44,712 bases of DNA from Nitrosopelagicus sp964511265. Its GTDB lineage: Archaea > Thermoproteota > Nitrososphaeria > Nitrososphaerales > Nitrosopumilaceae. Under the pieces are notes generated by a model. The model did no database searches. It worked only from the letters and a program-made list of their open reading frames with translations, and was not told the origin of the DNA. The stretch spans positions 1-44,712 of the forward strand of contig CAZEES010000008.1 in NCBI GenBank assembly GCA_964511265.1, read 5' to 3'. The position numbers and the translations under genes were made by a program. Each line of letters begins with the position of its first letter. Position 1 is the first letter of the stretch. Below, piece after piece: positions 25,187-33,155 of the stretch.

Positions 25187-26062
25187 ATGAAAGTTTTAGT
25201 TACTGGTGCAGGAGGTTTCATTGGTTCAAGATTAGCAAAAAAATTGGTTTCAGAAGGTCACGAGGTTTATGGAATCTTTCACGAATCACAATCCCAGACA
25301 GATGGAATTAAAGTAATTAATGTAGATTTAACAAGTCAAGACTTTGAGATTCTAGATACAAAGTTTGATGTTGTTTTTCATTTGGCTGCAGCTACCCCGC
25401 TGATCAAAGATAAAAAGAAACAGAAAAGAATCAACTATGATGGAACCGTAAATTTATTCAATAAGATTCGAGACAAGACAGATTTCATAATTTATGTGGC
25501 AGGACTTGGTGTTTTCGGCAATCCGGATGGAATAGTTAATGAACAAAGTCCAATAAAACCAGATACAGATTTTGTCAGAATCAGATTAGATGCACAAAAA
25601 TTTCTAGAAGAGTCATGCAAGAATAACAGTATTGGATTTTCAGTGTGTTACTTTGGAGATGTGTATGGTGAGGGAGGTTGGTTTTCAGAGATGATCGTTA
25701 ATAGATTAAAAAATGGAACGTTCAAGATTCCAGGAAAAGGAGATTACGAGAAATGTTTCTTGCATGTAGATGATGCAGTTGGAATTTTATTATCTATTGC
25801 AAAAAATGATCTGAGAGAACAATCCTATGTGTGTGCAGATTCAACATCAGTAACGTTCAAAGAGTTTGTTGATTACACTGCAGATAAAATCGAGGCAAAA
25901 CATCCAGGAGGAATACCAATGTTTCTTGCAAAGGGAGTTCTTGGAGGAGACTTGGTTAAGTTACTGACTACACCAATGAAGATTTCAAATCAGAAAGTTT
26001 CACAGATTTACAGTTTTGTTTATCCATCGTATAAAGAAGGGATCGATTCAATTCTTGATTGA
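25187..26062 (+). CDS. NAD(P)-dependent sugar epimerase/dehydratase-like protein
   Basis: About 291 residues, extended SDR family. The N terminus is MKVLVTGAGGFIGSRLAKKL with the TGAGGFIG dinucleotide loop, followed by VFHLAAATP. The canonical catalytic YxxxK is altered: the lysine in LDAQKFLEES is present, but the position four before it is leucine instead of tyrosine. It may thus be a weak or non-standard enzyme, or use another tyrosine. I start at 25187; the upstream ATG at 25166 would add seven residues. Substrate unknown, possibly nucleotide sugar. Confidence 0.78.
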   Translation: MKVLVTGAGGFIGSRLAKKLVSEGHEVYGIFHESQSQTDGIKVINVDLTSQDFEILDTKFDVVFHLAAATPLIKDKKKQKRINYDGTVNLFNKIRDKTDFIIYVAGLGVFGNPDGIVNEQSPIKPDTDFVRIRLDAQKFLEESCKNNSIGFSVCYFGDVYGEGGWFSEMIVNRLKNGTFKIPGKGDYEKCFLHVDDAVGILLSIAKNDLREQSYVCADSTSVTFKEFVDYTADKIEAKHPGGIPMFLAKGVLGGDLVKLLTTPMKISNQKVSQIYSFVYPSYKEGIDSILD

Positions 26063-26093
26063 CAGATAGTATCAGTGTCCAAAAGAACTAACC

Positions 26094-26102
26094 CTTAAAT
26101 TG
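26094..26102 (+). promoter_or_regulatory. Putative TATA element of psmA
   Basis: CCTTAAATT ends 24 bases before the ATG at 26126, which is right for a nearly leaderless transcript. A perfect palindrome follows immediately. Confidence 0.45.
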
Positions 26103-26117
26103 ACTTAGTAACTAAGT
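26103..26117. promoter_or_regulatory. 15-base palindrome ACTTAGT-A-ACTAAGT at the psmA promoter
   Basis: Seven-base arms are perfect complements around a single A. The element lies between the TATA element and the start codon, where a bound repressor would block transcription initiation. It looks like a dimeric operator. No known regulator is assigned. Confidence 0.5.
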
Positions 26118-26125
26118 TTTTCATT

Positions 26126-26851
26126 ATGATGCCAAATCGCGGTTATGATATGACACCTACTATGTATTCACCTGATGGAAGAATTTACCAGGTCGAATAT
26201 GCACTAGAGACAGTCAAACGTGGTACACTTGCAATTGGGATTATGACAAAAGATGGGATTATTTTAGCTGTTGAAGAAAAAACAAGAGCTTTACAAGTGG
26301 AAGGAATAACACAAAAGATTTTCCAGGTCGATGATCACATAGGAGTGGCAGCAGCAGGATATATTCCGGATGCGAGAGTTCAGGTTGACAATGCAAGATA
26401 CTTTTCTCAAAGTAACAAATTGACTTATGATGAACCAGTAGATATTGAGACAGTGGCAAAACACTTAGCAGATCAAAATCATCAATTTACACAATATTCA
26501 GGAGTAAGACCATTTGGTGTTGCATTGATTATTGCAGGTATCGATAGAAAAGGAGTTAATGTCTATGTCATAGATCCTAGCGGAACTTACAACTCTTATT
26601 CTGCAATAGCAATTGGAACTGGCTCAGACGAAGTAAATGAATTTCTTGAGAAGAACTACAAAGAAGGATTGGCAATTGACGAGGCTGCATCATTGGCAAT
26701 TGCCGCAATTAATCTCAAAAGTGAAGAAAAATCAGGTGTGGAGCACATAAAAATGTCAAAGATATTGTCAGAAGGAAAAATAATAGAGAAAATTTCTCCA
26801 GAAGACCTAAAGAGATTTGACGAGGCTGCAAAAGGCAAATTTGTTAAATAA
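26126..26851 (+). CDS. psmA: Proteasome subunit alpha
   Basis: This 241-residue alpha subunit of the 20S proteasome forms the gate rings of the core particle. The diagnostic N-terminal helix motif YSPDGRIYQVEYA (about residues 14-26) and RPFGVALI are present, with no propeptide or catalytic threonine, as expected for alpha. A palindrome in the promoter suggests specific control. The neighbours (epimerase, methyltransferase) are unrelated. Confidence 0.95.
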   Translation: MMPNRGYDMTPTMYSPDGRIYQVEYALETVKRGTLAIGIMTKDGIILAVEEKTRALQVEGITQKIFQVDDHIGVAAAGYIPDARVQVDNARYFSQSNKLTYDEPVDIETVAKHLADQNHQFTQYSGVRPFGVALIIAGIDRKGVNVYVIDPSGTYNSYSAIAIGTGSDEVNEFLEKNYKEGLAIDEAASLAIAAINLKSEEKSGVEHIKMSKILSEGKIIEKISPEDLKRFDEAAKGKFVK

Positions 26852-26903
26852 AATAAAATTTCTTAAGAAAGTGAATTATTAGACTAAGGATTTTGATTTA
26901 GAT

Positions 26904-27593
26904 ATGGGCTTGGGAAGTTATTGGGGCGAAGTAATGGATGTACTTCGAGATATAATACCAATTTATGATAAGGTAAACTCATTCATTTCATTAGGAAAAG
27001 ATGTAGAGCATAGAAATAGAGCAATTAAGGGTCGAGTAAAGAAAGGAGATAGAATTCTTGATGCGGGTTCAGGGTTTGGAAACATGTCAAAAACCGCTGC
27101 AAAGATTGTAGACAATGATTTGAAGATAATTCTCTATGACCCTCTAGTACCAATGCTAAAGAATACAGACAGATTATTCAATGAAAAGTTGGATTCTGCA
27201 TGTGGAGTCTTTGAACATGTTCCGTTTCGAGATAAAGAGTTTGATGCAGTATTATCAGGATATTCATTACGAGATGCAATTAGTTTAAAGACAGCAATTT
27301 CTGAAATGCATCGAGTCCTAAAAGAAGATGGTAAATGGGTGATAGTAGATTTAGGAAAACCTGATGAGGTATTTTTTAGATTCGGAGTAACATTTTATCT
27401 TAGGCTAATCTTGCCAATAATAGCACTTGCTGCAGGAGGTAGACTTGGATTGAAATTTGGTACGCTTTATGGAACGTACAAACTTTGGCCACAAAATAAA
27501 AAATTAGAATCCATGCTACTTGAGAAATTTTCAAGAGTGGAATTTGAAAAAGATCTTATGGGCGGAGCTATCATGGTTGCTGCATACAAATGA
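26904..27593 (+). CDS. UbiE/MenG-like SAM-dependent methyltransferase
   Basis: This 229-residue class I methyltransferase has the SAM motif ILDAGSGFGNMS and post-motifs FRDKEFDAVLSGYSLRD and MHRVLKEDGKWVIVDLGKP, close in pattern to UbiE/MenG. The likely role is C-methylation of a quinone ring; Thaumarchaeota use menaquinone-type quinones. A hydrophobic segment near residues 155-180 is unusual and may bring it to the membrane. It ends with ATGA overlap into the following MFS gene. Confidence 0.78.
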   Translation: MGLGSYWGEVMDVLRDIIPIYDKVNSFISLGKDVEHRNRAIKGRVKKGDRILDAGSGFGNMSKTAAKIVDNDLKIILYDPLVPMLKNTDRLFNEKLDSACGVFEHVPFRDKEFDAVLSGYSLRDAISLKTAISEMHRVLKEDGKWVIVDLGKPDEVFFRFGVTFYLRLILPIIALAAGGRLGLKFGTLYGTYKLWPQNKKLESMLLEKFSRVEFEKDLMGGAIMVAAYK

Positions 27594-28747
27594 ATAATAG
27601 ATTAATTCTAGTATACATAACAGGCATTTTAATTGGAATTTCATATGGATTACAAGGTCCATTATTACCAATTTTTGCAAAGAACGTTATCGGAGCATCA
27701 TATGCAGACCTTGGCGCCATAGGATTTGCAAATTTTATTCCATACATGTTCTTTCCATTATTTGTTGGGATTTTACTAAACCGTTTCAATAACGCACATC
27801 TACTTTCATTAGGAATTGCAATTAATTCAGCGTCTGTTTACTTGCTTTCAATTTCACAGTCAGTTCCAGAAATTATGGGCTTTAGAGTACTTACAGGAAT
27901 TGCCCATGCATTTTTTTGGCCACCTTGTGAAGCTATTATTTCGAATGTAAGTAAGGGAAAAACTCGAGTCAGGAATATTGCGACATTTACTGGATTTTTT
28001 ACAACGGGATTTATGATTGGTCCACTCATTGGTTCAATATTATTAGGAAATTATGATGAAAATTATCGATTCATCTTCGAGATTGCAACATATGTGTTAG
28101 TAGCATCTATTGTAGCAGCAATTGGACTTTCTAGGAAGAGACCAATTGTAAAGCATGATAAGTTTTCATTTTCATCAATCAAAGAGATAATAAAATTTCC
28201 ACATGTAATTATGATGCTAATCTATTGCACAGCATCATTTGGAATAATTCTGAGTATCTATCCAGCATTTTTGAACGATCGATCGATGAGTCCAGTAAAT
28301 ATTGAAATTTTATTTTTTGTTTTTGGGTTATCTAGAATTATAACTCTCATAATGGCTAGCAAACTAGCTAAAAATACAAGTTTAACATTAATTTTAGCTA
28401 CATTTGCCATAGCTGGAGGATTAGGTCTTTCATTCTTTGTAGAGAATATTATTGAATTTGCAATTGCAATCACATTATTGGGATTCGGGTTCAGTATTTT
28501 CTTCCCATTAACATTAGAGATTGTTTTGAGTAAAACTAGAAAAGAGATTTCAGGAACTATGATAGGTGCATATGAAACCATATTTGGTATTGGATGGGCT
28601 AGTGGGCCAGTAATTGCTGGAGTAATCTCTCAATTCTTTGGAAATGAAACACCATATTTGGTATTTTTTGTCATAGGTATAGGAGTGGCCATACTTTCAA
28701 TATCAAAAAGAAAATTGCTCGAGCCTAACAGAAATACAAATCTTTAA
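27590..28747 (+). CDS. Major facilitator superfamily transporter
   Basis: This 385-residue membrane protein has about 12 hydrophobic segments and short loops. Start ATG overlaps the stop of the methyltransferase gene by 4 bases, so they are co-expressed. GFMIGPLIGS and GWASGPVIAGV in the two halves are the repeated MFS pattern. It is a second MFS protein distinct from that at 3888. Substrate unknown; the partner methyltransferase does not define one. Confidence 0.8.
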   Translation: MNNRLILVYITGILIGISYGLQGPLLPIFAKNVIGASYADLGAIGFANFIPYMFFPLFVGILLNRFNNAHLLSLGIAINSASVYLLSISQSVPEIMGFRVLTGIAHAFFWPPCEAIISNVSKGKTRVRNIATFTGFFTTGFMIGPLIGSILLGNYDENYRFIFEIATYVLVASIVAAIGLSRKRPIVKHDKFSFSSIKEIIKFPHVIMMLIYCTASFGIILSIYPAFLNDRSMSPVNIEILFFVFGLSRIITLIMASKLAKNTSLTLILATFAIAGGLGLSFFVENIIEFAIAITLLGFGFSIFFPLTLEIVLSKTRKEISGTMIGAYETIFGIGWASGPVIAGVISQFFGNETPYLVFFVIGIGVAILSISKRKLLEPNRNTNL

Positions 28748-28762
28748 TTTTAAAACAGAATA

Positions 28763-29140
28763 ATGACAAACATGGAGTATTTCCTAAACATCATGGGAAG
28801 TGAGTGGATGATAATTATTTTTGTTGCATTAATTTTGTTATTTGGAACTAACAAATTGCCTGAAGCAGGAAAAAAAATTGGAAAGATGGTAGGAGAATAT
28901 AACAAAGCAAAAGCAGAGATGCAAAATCAGATTAAAGATATGACAAAGACTGAAACAGACAATCCTTCAATTGACGGTCCAGTACAAACAGAGAGACAAA
29001 AGTTGGAAAAAATGGCACAGTCTTTGGGAATAAGTTTAGAGAACAAATCAGATGTGGAATTAAAACATGCAATTGATTCTAAGTTTGGCTCTTATGAGAA
29101 TAATTCAAAAAATATCACTGAAGATAGATTTAGAAATTAA
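28763..29140 (+). CDS. tatA: Twin-arginine translocase subunit TatA/E
   Basis: 125 residues. A single N-terminal transmembrane helix (about 14-28) is followed by the conserved FGTNKLPEAGKKIGKMVGEYNKA, an amphipathic helix, and a charged tail. It forms the pore of the Tat system, exporting folded proteins. An alternative start ATG lies three codons in. TatC is not in the window. The TAA shares a TTAA palindrome with the stop of the convergent DNA methyltransferase. Confidence 0.92.
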   Translation: MTNMEYFLNIMGSEWMIIIFVALILLFGTNKLPEAGKKIGKMVGEYNKAKAEMQNQIKDMTKTETDNPSIDGPVQTERQKLEKMAQSLGISLENKSDVELKHAIDSKFGSYENNSKNITEDRFRN

Positions 29141-29913
29141 TTCTTTTCATTTAATCGATAAACATTCTTTTGCAAGCGTTTTTGTGCAAAATTATAATAT
29201 TCTTTAACAATTTCAAATCCACAAAAACGTCTATCCAGCATTTTTCCGACAACAGCTACTTGCCCAGAACCAAGAAATGGATCAAATACGATATCGTTTT
29301 TTTTACTAGAATACATCAAGATTTTCTTTATTATTTCAGCAGGAAGTTTTGTAGGAGTTTTATCTTCACCTGTCCAATATTCACGCTTAATTTCCCAAAC
29401 ATCTTCTTTATCTCGATAATGTAGGCTATGCCCATCTTCACTTTTTTCATTTTTTCCATATCGTGAAAATGGATAAAAATTTCTTTTTTTAGGATTTTTA
29501 CAAACGTAAAGGCAGTGATAGTGAGAAGTGACAAATTTATTTTTTGTGACAACACCAAACTGATACTTCCAAATTATATGGTTAATCGTGGTTAAACCAA
29601 CATTGTCAATTGCAGACAAAATATCCTTTAGATTATTCCAACCAGAAAAAATGTACATGCTGCCTGATTCTTTTAATATTCTATTAGCCTCTGAAATCCA
29701 ATCATAACTGAATTGGTAGTAATTTTCAGGTAAGATTTCATTATAACCTTCTATGACACGAGAACCTTTTCTATTGTAATTTGCTTTTTTTGCTTTGAAA
29801 TTTATGGCAAATGGAGGATCAGTTATGATTAAATCAATTTTATTTTTATTAATTAATTTCATTCCTTGAAGACAGTTTTTGTTGTAAATTTTATCAAAAT
29901 CAATTTTTTGCAT
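29137..29913 (-). CDS. DNA methyltransferase (N6-adenine/N4-cytosine, beta-type motif order)
   Basis: About 258 residues from the ATG at 29913 (another 15 bases upstream). Catalytic motif IV, IITDPPF, lies about 35-41 residues from the N terminus, and the SAM motif I, FDPFLGSG, about 40 from the C terminus. This order marks beta-class amino-methyltransferases. No restriction endonuclease gene lies beside it, so it is probably solitary, with regulatory or protective methylation. The recognition sequence cannot be read from the protein. Its stop overlaps tatA. Confidence 0.88.
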   Translation of the reverse strand: MQKIDFDKIYNKNCLQGMKLINKNKIDLIITDPPFAINFKAKKANYNRKGSRVIEGYNEILPENYYQFSYDWISEANRILKESGSMYIFSGWNNLKDILSAIDNVGLTTINHIIWKYQFGVVTKNKFVTSHYHCLYVCKNPKKRNFYPFSRYGKNEKSEDGHSLHYRDKEDVWEIKREYWTGEDKTPTKLPAEIIKKILMYSSKKNDIVFDPFLGSGQVAVVGKMLDRRFCGFEIVKEYYNFAQKRLQKNVYRLNEKN

Positions 29914-29984
29914 TAAATGATTTTCCATACATGATTACTTAAAATTTCAGTAAAAAGAAAAATTGTAATGTTTTATCATTACAA

Positions 29985-30179
29985 CTAACGATATGGGATT
30001 TTTGCCTTCTTTTTATTCACTTGAGTTAATTCTTCTTTTAGGTGTTTTTTGAGGAGGCTCTCATGCTCTTTTTTATGCTTCCAGAATGCATTAAGACATG
30101 CTTGTCTAGTTTTTGCACGATTTAGAGCAGTTGTGAATTTTTTGTGGCTTTTTGCCACATCAGATGTATAACCTGCCAT
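29985..30179 (-). CDS. Small basic hypothetical protein
   Basis: 64 residues, rich in Lys (about one quarter) and His, without cysteine or a membrane segment. The two halves look helical (KSHKKFTTALNRAKTRQACLNAFWKH, abbreviated). It could bind nucleic acid or ribosomes, but no family is recognised. It stands alone between the methyltransferase and the SDR gene, with a plausible ATG start and normal base composition, so I consider it a real gene. Confidence 0.6.
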   Translation of the reverse strand: MAGYTSDVAKSHKKFTTALNRAKTRQACLNAFWKHKKEHESLLKKHLKEELTQVNKKKAKIPYR

Positions 30180-30275
30180 AATGCGAGTTAAGACACATTA
30201 TAGATAACCTTTTTTGTTTTTTGCACGATGATGTCAAATAATAAAACTATTAGATGACTACATAAGACAAGAGCT

Positions 30276-31109
30276 ATGGAAAAGGTTGCAATAGTTACAG
30301 GCAGTTCAAGTGGAATTGGATTTGAAACATCCCTTGCACTATCTAGAGAAGGTTATTTTACATATGCAACTATGAGAGATTTGAAAAAGGCCAATGCAAT
30401 AGAGAAGATTGCAAAAGATGAAGAATTGCCACTAAAAGTTATAGAACTTGATGTGGATAATGAGAATTCAACAAAAGAAGCAATCAAAACAATTATTGAA
30501 GAAAAACAAAGAATAGATGTTCTGGTTAATAATGCAGGATGGGGAATATGGGGAACTGTAGAAGATGTCTCACTAGAAGAATTTCGAGAGCAATTTGAAA
30601 CAAACTTTTTTTCAGTTGTAAGAATGATTCAGAAGGTTGCACCCATAATGAGAAAACAAGGTTCAGGCAACATAGTTAACATTAGTTCAGTTGCAGGAAG
30701 AATAGGATTTCCAGTTTCAACGGCATACATTAGTTCAAAATTTGCTTTAGAAGGGCTCTCAGAATCTTTAAGATTTGAGCTTGGTCAATTTGGAGTAAAT
30801 GTAATAATTATTGAACCAGGAGTAATCAAAACAAACTTTTTTGATTCAATGAAAATGGCAGAAAAAGCGGATGAAAGTGATGCTTACAGAGATATCACAC
30901 TAAAAGTTGTTTCAGGAGTAAAGATGATGGCAGAAATGGGCACACCACCAAAAGAAGTTGCAAACGTTATCATCAATTCAATAAAAGAAGAAAAACCACT
31001 TCCAAGATATGTAGTAGGTAATGATGCAGCGATGTTTTTAGAAGCCAAAAAGATGAAAACAGATATTGAATTTGAGAATTATCTAAAAAAGGAATTGTAC
31101 GGGGAATAA
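30276..31109 (+). CDS. Short-chain dehydrogenase/reductase
   Basis: 277 residues, classical SDR. TGSSSGIG (residues 8-15) binds the nucleotide, NNAGWG and the catalytic S...YISSK (about residues 140-157) are present, and PGVIKTNF is the usual post-active-site motif. The C-terminal part is somewhat longer than minimal SDRs. It oxidises or reduces a hydroxyl/carbonyl with NAD(P)H; the substrate is unknown. It stands alone. Confidence 0.88.
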   Translation: MEKVAIVTGSSSGIGFETSLALSREGYFTYATMRDLKKANAIEKIAKDEELPLKVIELDVDNENSTKEAIKTIIEEKQRIDVLVNNAGWGIWGTVEDVSLEEFREQFETNFFSVVRMIQKVAPIMRKQGSGNIVNISSVAGRIGFPVSTAYISSKFALEGLSESLRFELGQFGVNVIIIEPGVIKTNFFDSMKMAEKADESDAYRDITLKVVSGVKMMAEMGTPPKEVANVIINSIKEEKPLPRYVVGNDAAMFLEAKKMKTDIEFENYLKKELYGE

Positions 31110-31170
31110 TCTAGATTAGAATATATACGCCAAAGATTGATTTTTGTCAAAGTCCGCAAGATTGTGAATT

Positions 31171-32844
31171 ATGATGAAATGGAAGAGATTAGAACATAAT
31201 GGAATACTTTTTCCGCCTGATTTTGAGACAAAGAAAATCAAAATTAAGATCAAAGGCGAAGATGTAGATTTAGACATCATACAAGAAGAGATGATTTACC
31301 AATGGGCAAAGAAAAAAGATACACTGTATGTTCAGGACAAAGTTTTTCAGGAGAATTTTCTTACAGACTTTGCAAAAACATTCAACGGCAAATATAAGAA
31401 ATTGGGATTCGAAGATATTGATTTCAAAAATGCGTTTAGTTTGGTAGATAAAGAAAAAGATGCTAAAGAACTTCTTACAAAAGAAGAAAAAAAGAAACTT
31501 GCCGCGAAACGCAAAGAATTGAGAGAGGAAATGAAGGAAAAGTTTGGAAAAGGCATGATGGATGGAAAAGAAGTTGAAATTGCAAACTATATGGCAGAAC
31601 CACCAGGAATTTTCATAGGAAGGGGAGAACACCCACTACGAGGAAAATGGAAACCAAAAGTTACTTCAAGAGATGTTACATTGAATTTGGGTAAAGAAGC
31701 AAAAGTGCCACCTGGAGATTGGGGAAAAATTGTTCATGATAAAGAATCCATGTGGATGGCAAGCTGGACAGATTTTCTTACACAAAAAAGAAAATATGTT
31801 TGGTTGGCAGATACTGCAGGCATAAAACAAGATAGAGATAAGGCAAAATATGATAAGGCAAAGATGCTTGCAGGCGAAATTGAGAGTGTGCGAAGCAAGA
31901 TTGTCAAAGATATGCAAAATAAAGATCCAAAAGTTAGACGTATATCTACAGTATGTTGGTTAATTTATCGTACTGCGATGAGGGTGGGGGATGAGAAAGA
32001 TCCTGACGAAGCAGATACAGTAGGTGCAACTACACTAAGAAAAGAACATGTAACACTAACATCAGATGCAATAAAATTTGATTTTCTTGGAAAAGATAGT
32101 GTTAGATGGCAAGAGACAGTTCCAGCAGTGGGAGATGATAAACAATTTCATGAAAATCTTGGCGAATTGACTTTAAAAATTAAATCGTCAGATGAAATTT
32201 TTGGTAATATTACATCCAGAGATGTTAATGAGTATTACAAAACAGTGGTAAAAGGATTGACGGCCAAAGTTTTCAGAACATATAGTGCATCAACGGTTGT
32301 TTCAAAATACCTTAATGAAAATGGCAGTGTTAAGAAGAGTTCTCAGATGGAGAAGATTTATCATGCAAAACTTGCAAATCTTGAAGCTGCAATAATGTGT
32401 AATCACAAACGAACAATTCCCAAAACATTTGAACAATCCCTTCAAAAAAAGCGTGATACGTTAAAAGTGGCAGAAAAAGCAAATCCATGGAAAAAAAATG
32501 AGGAATCATTGAAAAAAGCAGAATCTACAAAGACTAAAACCGATGCACAAGAAAAGAAACGAAAAGTGAGAATTTTAAAAATTAAACAAATGATTAGAAA
32601 ATCAAAACAAAAACAAAAAGAAAGAGTTGAGAAATTAAAATTACAGATAGATCTCACACAGAGGACTAGAGACTATAATCTAGGTACATCCTTAAGAAAC
32701 TACATAGATCCACGAATTTTCAAATCATGGACTGATGAAGTATCAGCAGATTGGGATAAGCTCTATACATCCGCTTTACAAAAAAAGTTCCTTTGGGTCA
32801 AATCAGAAAATGAGTCATGGCAGAATGTCTCAAAACATTATTAA
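31171..32844 (+). CDS. DNA topoisomerase IB (eukaryote-type)
   Basis: 557 residues. It relaxes supercoils through a 3'-phosphotyrosine intermediate. N-terminal core WKRLEHNGILFPP and HPLRGKWKPKV match eukaryotic Top1. The catalytic core has STVCWLIYRTAMRVG and the C-terminal LGTSLRNYIDPRI with active Tyr near residue 511, as in human Top1 LGTSKLNYLDPRI. A Lys-rich coiled-coil linker (about 425-495) precedes it. Among archaea this enzyme is a mark of Thaumarchaeota and relatives. ATG-ATG at the start leaves one residue uncertain. Confidence 0.95.
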   Translation: MMKWKRLEHNGILFPPDFETKKIKIKIKGEDVDLDIIQEEMIYQWAKKKDTLYVQDKVFQENFLTDFAKTFNGKYKKLGFEDIDFKNAFSLVDKEKDAKELLTKEEKKKLAAKRKELREEMKEKFGKGMMDGKEVEIANYMAEPPGIFIGRGEHPLRGKWKPKVTSRDVTLNLGKEAKVPPGDWGKIVHDKESMWMASWTDFLTQKRKYVWLADTAGIKQDRDKAKYDKAKMLAGEIESVRSKIVKDMQNKDPKVRRISTVCWLIYRTAMRVGDEKDPDEADTVGATTLRKEHVTLTSDAIKFDFLGKDSVRWQETVPAVGDDKQFHENLGELTLKIKSSDEIFGNITSRDVNEYYKTVVKGLTAKVFRTYSASTVVSKYLNENGSVKKSSQMEKIYHAKLANLEAAIMCNHKRTIPKTFEQSLQKKRDTLKVAEKANPWKKNEESLKKAESTKTKTDAQEKKRKVRILKIKQMIRKSKQKQKERVEKLKLQIDLTQRTRDYNLGTSLRNYIDPRIFKSWTDEVSADWDKLYTSALQKKFLWVKSENESWQNVSKHY

Positions 32845-32883
32845 TTTTAACATTTAATTGCCATATTCCTAGATAAAATTCAT

Positions 32884-32999
32884 GCCGGGGTAGCTCAGCC
32901 TGGTTAGAGTGCCAGTTCGAATGGTAAACTCTAACGGTTCTTCCATAGAAGGCAATACTCATAATCTGGAGGTCGTGGGTTCGAAACCCACCCCCGGCA
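32884..32999 (+). tRNA. tRNA-Met(CAT), elongator type, with intron
   Basis: Acceptor GCCGGGG (32884-32890) pairs with CCCCGGC (32992-32998), discriminator A. D arm GCTC/GAGT; T arm GTGGG-TTCGAAA-CCCAC. The anticodon stem is CCAG+A with TCTGG, and the loop CTCATAA has anticodon CAT. The G1-C72 pair argues for the elongator, not the initiator. A 41-base intron interrupts the anticodon stem. CCA is not encoded. Open frames crossing this region are shadows. Confidence 0.92.
32916..32956 (+). other. tRNA-Met intron at non-canonical position 30/31
   Basis: The 41-base insert separates CCAG (32912-32915) from ACTCAT (32957 on). Splicing there restores a perfect CCAGA/TCTGG stem. TGCC (32910-32913) pairs with GGCA (32951-32954) as central helix, with GAG/CTC outside and TTC/GAA inside, and small bulges at both cut sites: a relaxed bulge-helix-bulge. 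The canonical archaeal site is 37/38. Confidence 0.8.
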
Positions 33000-33030
33000 T
33001 TACAAGTTTTATAAATTTTCAATTTTGCCA

Positions 33031-33043
33031 TATCTTAAATATT
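33031..33043 (+). promoter_or_regulatory. Possible TATA region before the 28-codon frame
   Basis: TATCTTAAATATT is centred about 27 bases before the ATG at 33064, fitting a leaderless transcript. AT-richness of the genome limits confidence. Confidence 0.35.
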
Positions 33044-33063
33044 CTCAAAAATGCATTTCAAAT

Positions 33064-33150
33064 ATGCAAGGAAATAAGATTATGTATTTTATAGGAGTAG
33101 GAGGTTCTTGTGTTCTTGCAATGTTTGCAGCATTTATGATGTTAAATTAA
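33064..33150 (+). CDS. Possible 28-residue single-span membrane peptide
   Basis: The frame begins MQGNKIMYFIG and continues with one strongly hydrophobic segment (about residues 7-26) to a TAA at 33148. There is a TATA-like element at the proper distance, and the frame ends 5 bases before the ATG of the next gene. Such tiny membrane peptides occur as small subunits of respiratory complexes or as stress proteins, but no family is recognised. Size makes it uncertain. Confidence 0.45.
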   Translation: MQGNKIMYFIGVGGSCVLAMFAAFMMLN

Positions 33151-33155
33151 AGATC

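Noticed and set aside
29137..29928. Complete restriction-modification system
   Set aside because: Only the methyltransferase is present; adjacent genes encode TatA and a small basic protein, not an endonuclease.
32798..33094. Open frames on both strands through the tRNA-Met region
   Set aside because: They read through the tRNA gene and its intron, and contain the familiar tRNA-derived GGGFRTHD/GSKPTPG-type artefact.
33108..33155. N-terminal extension of the DUF385 protein (MCSCNVCS...)
   Set aside because: It overlaps the 28-codon frame and adds a segment absent from the family; the ATG at 33156 leads straight into the domain.
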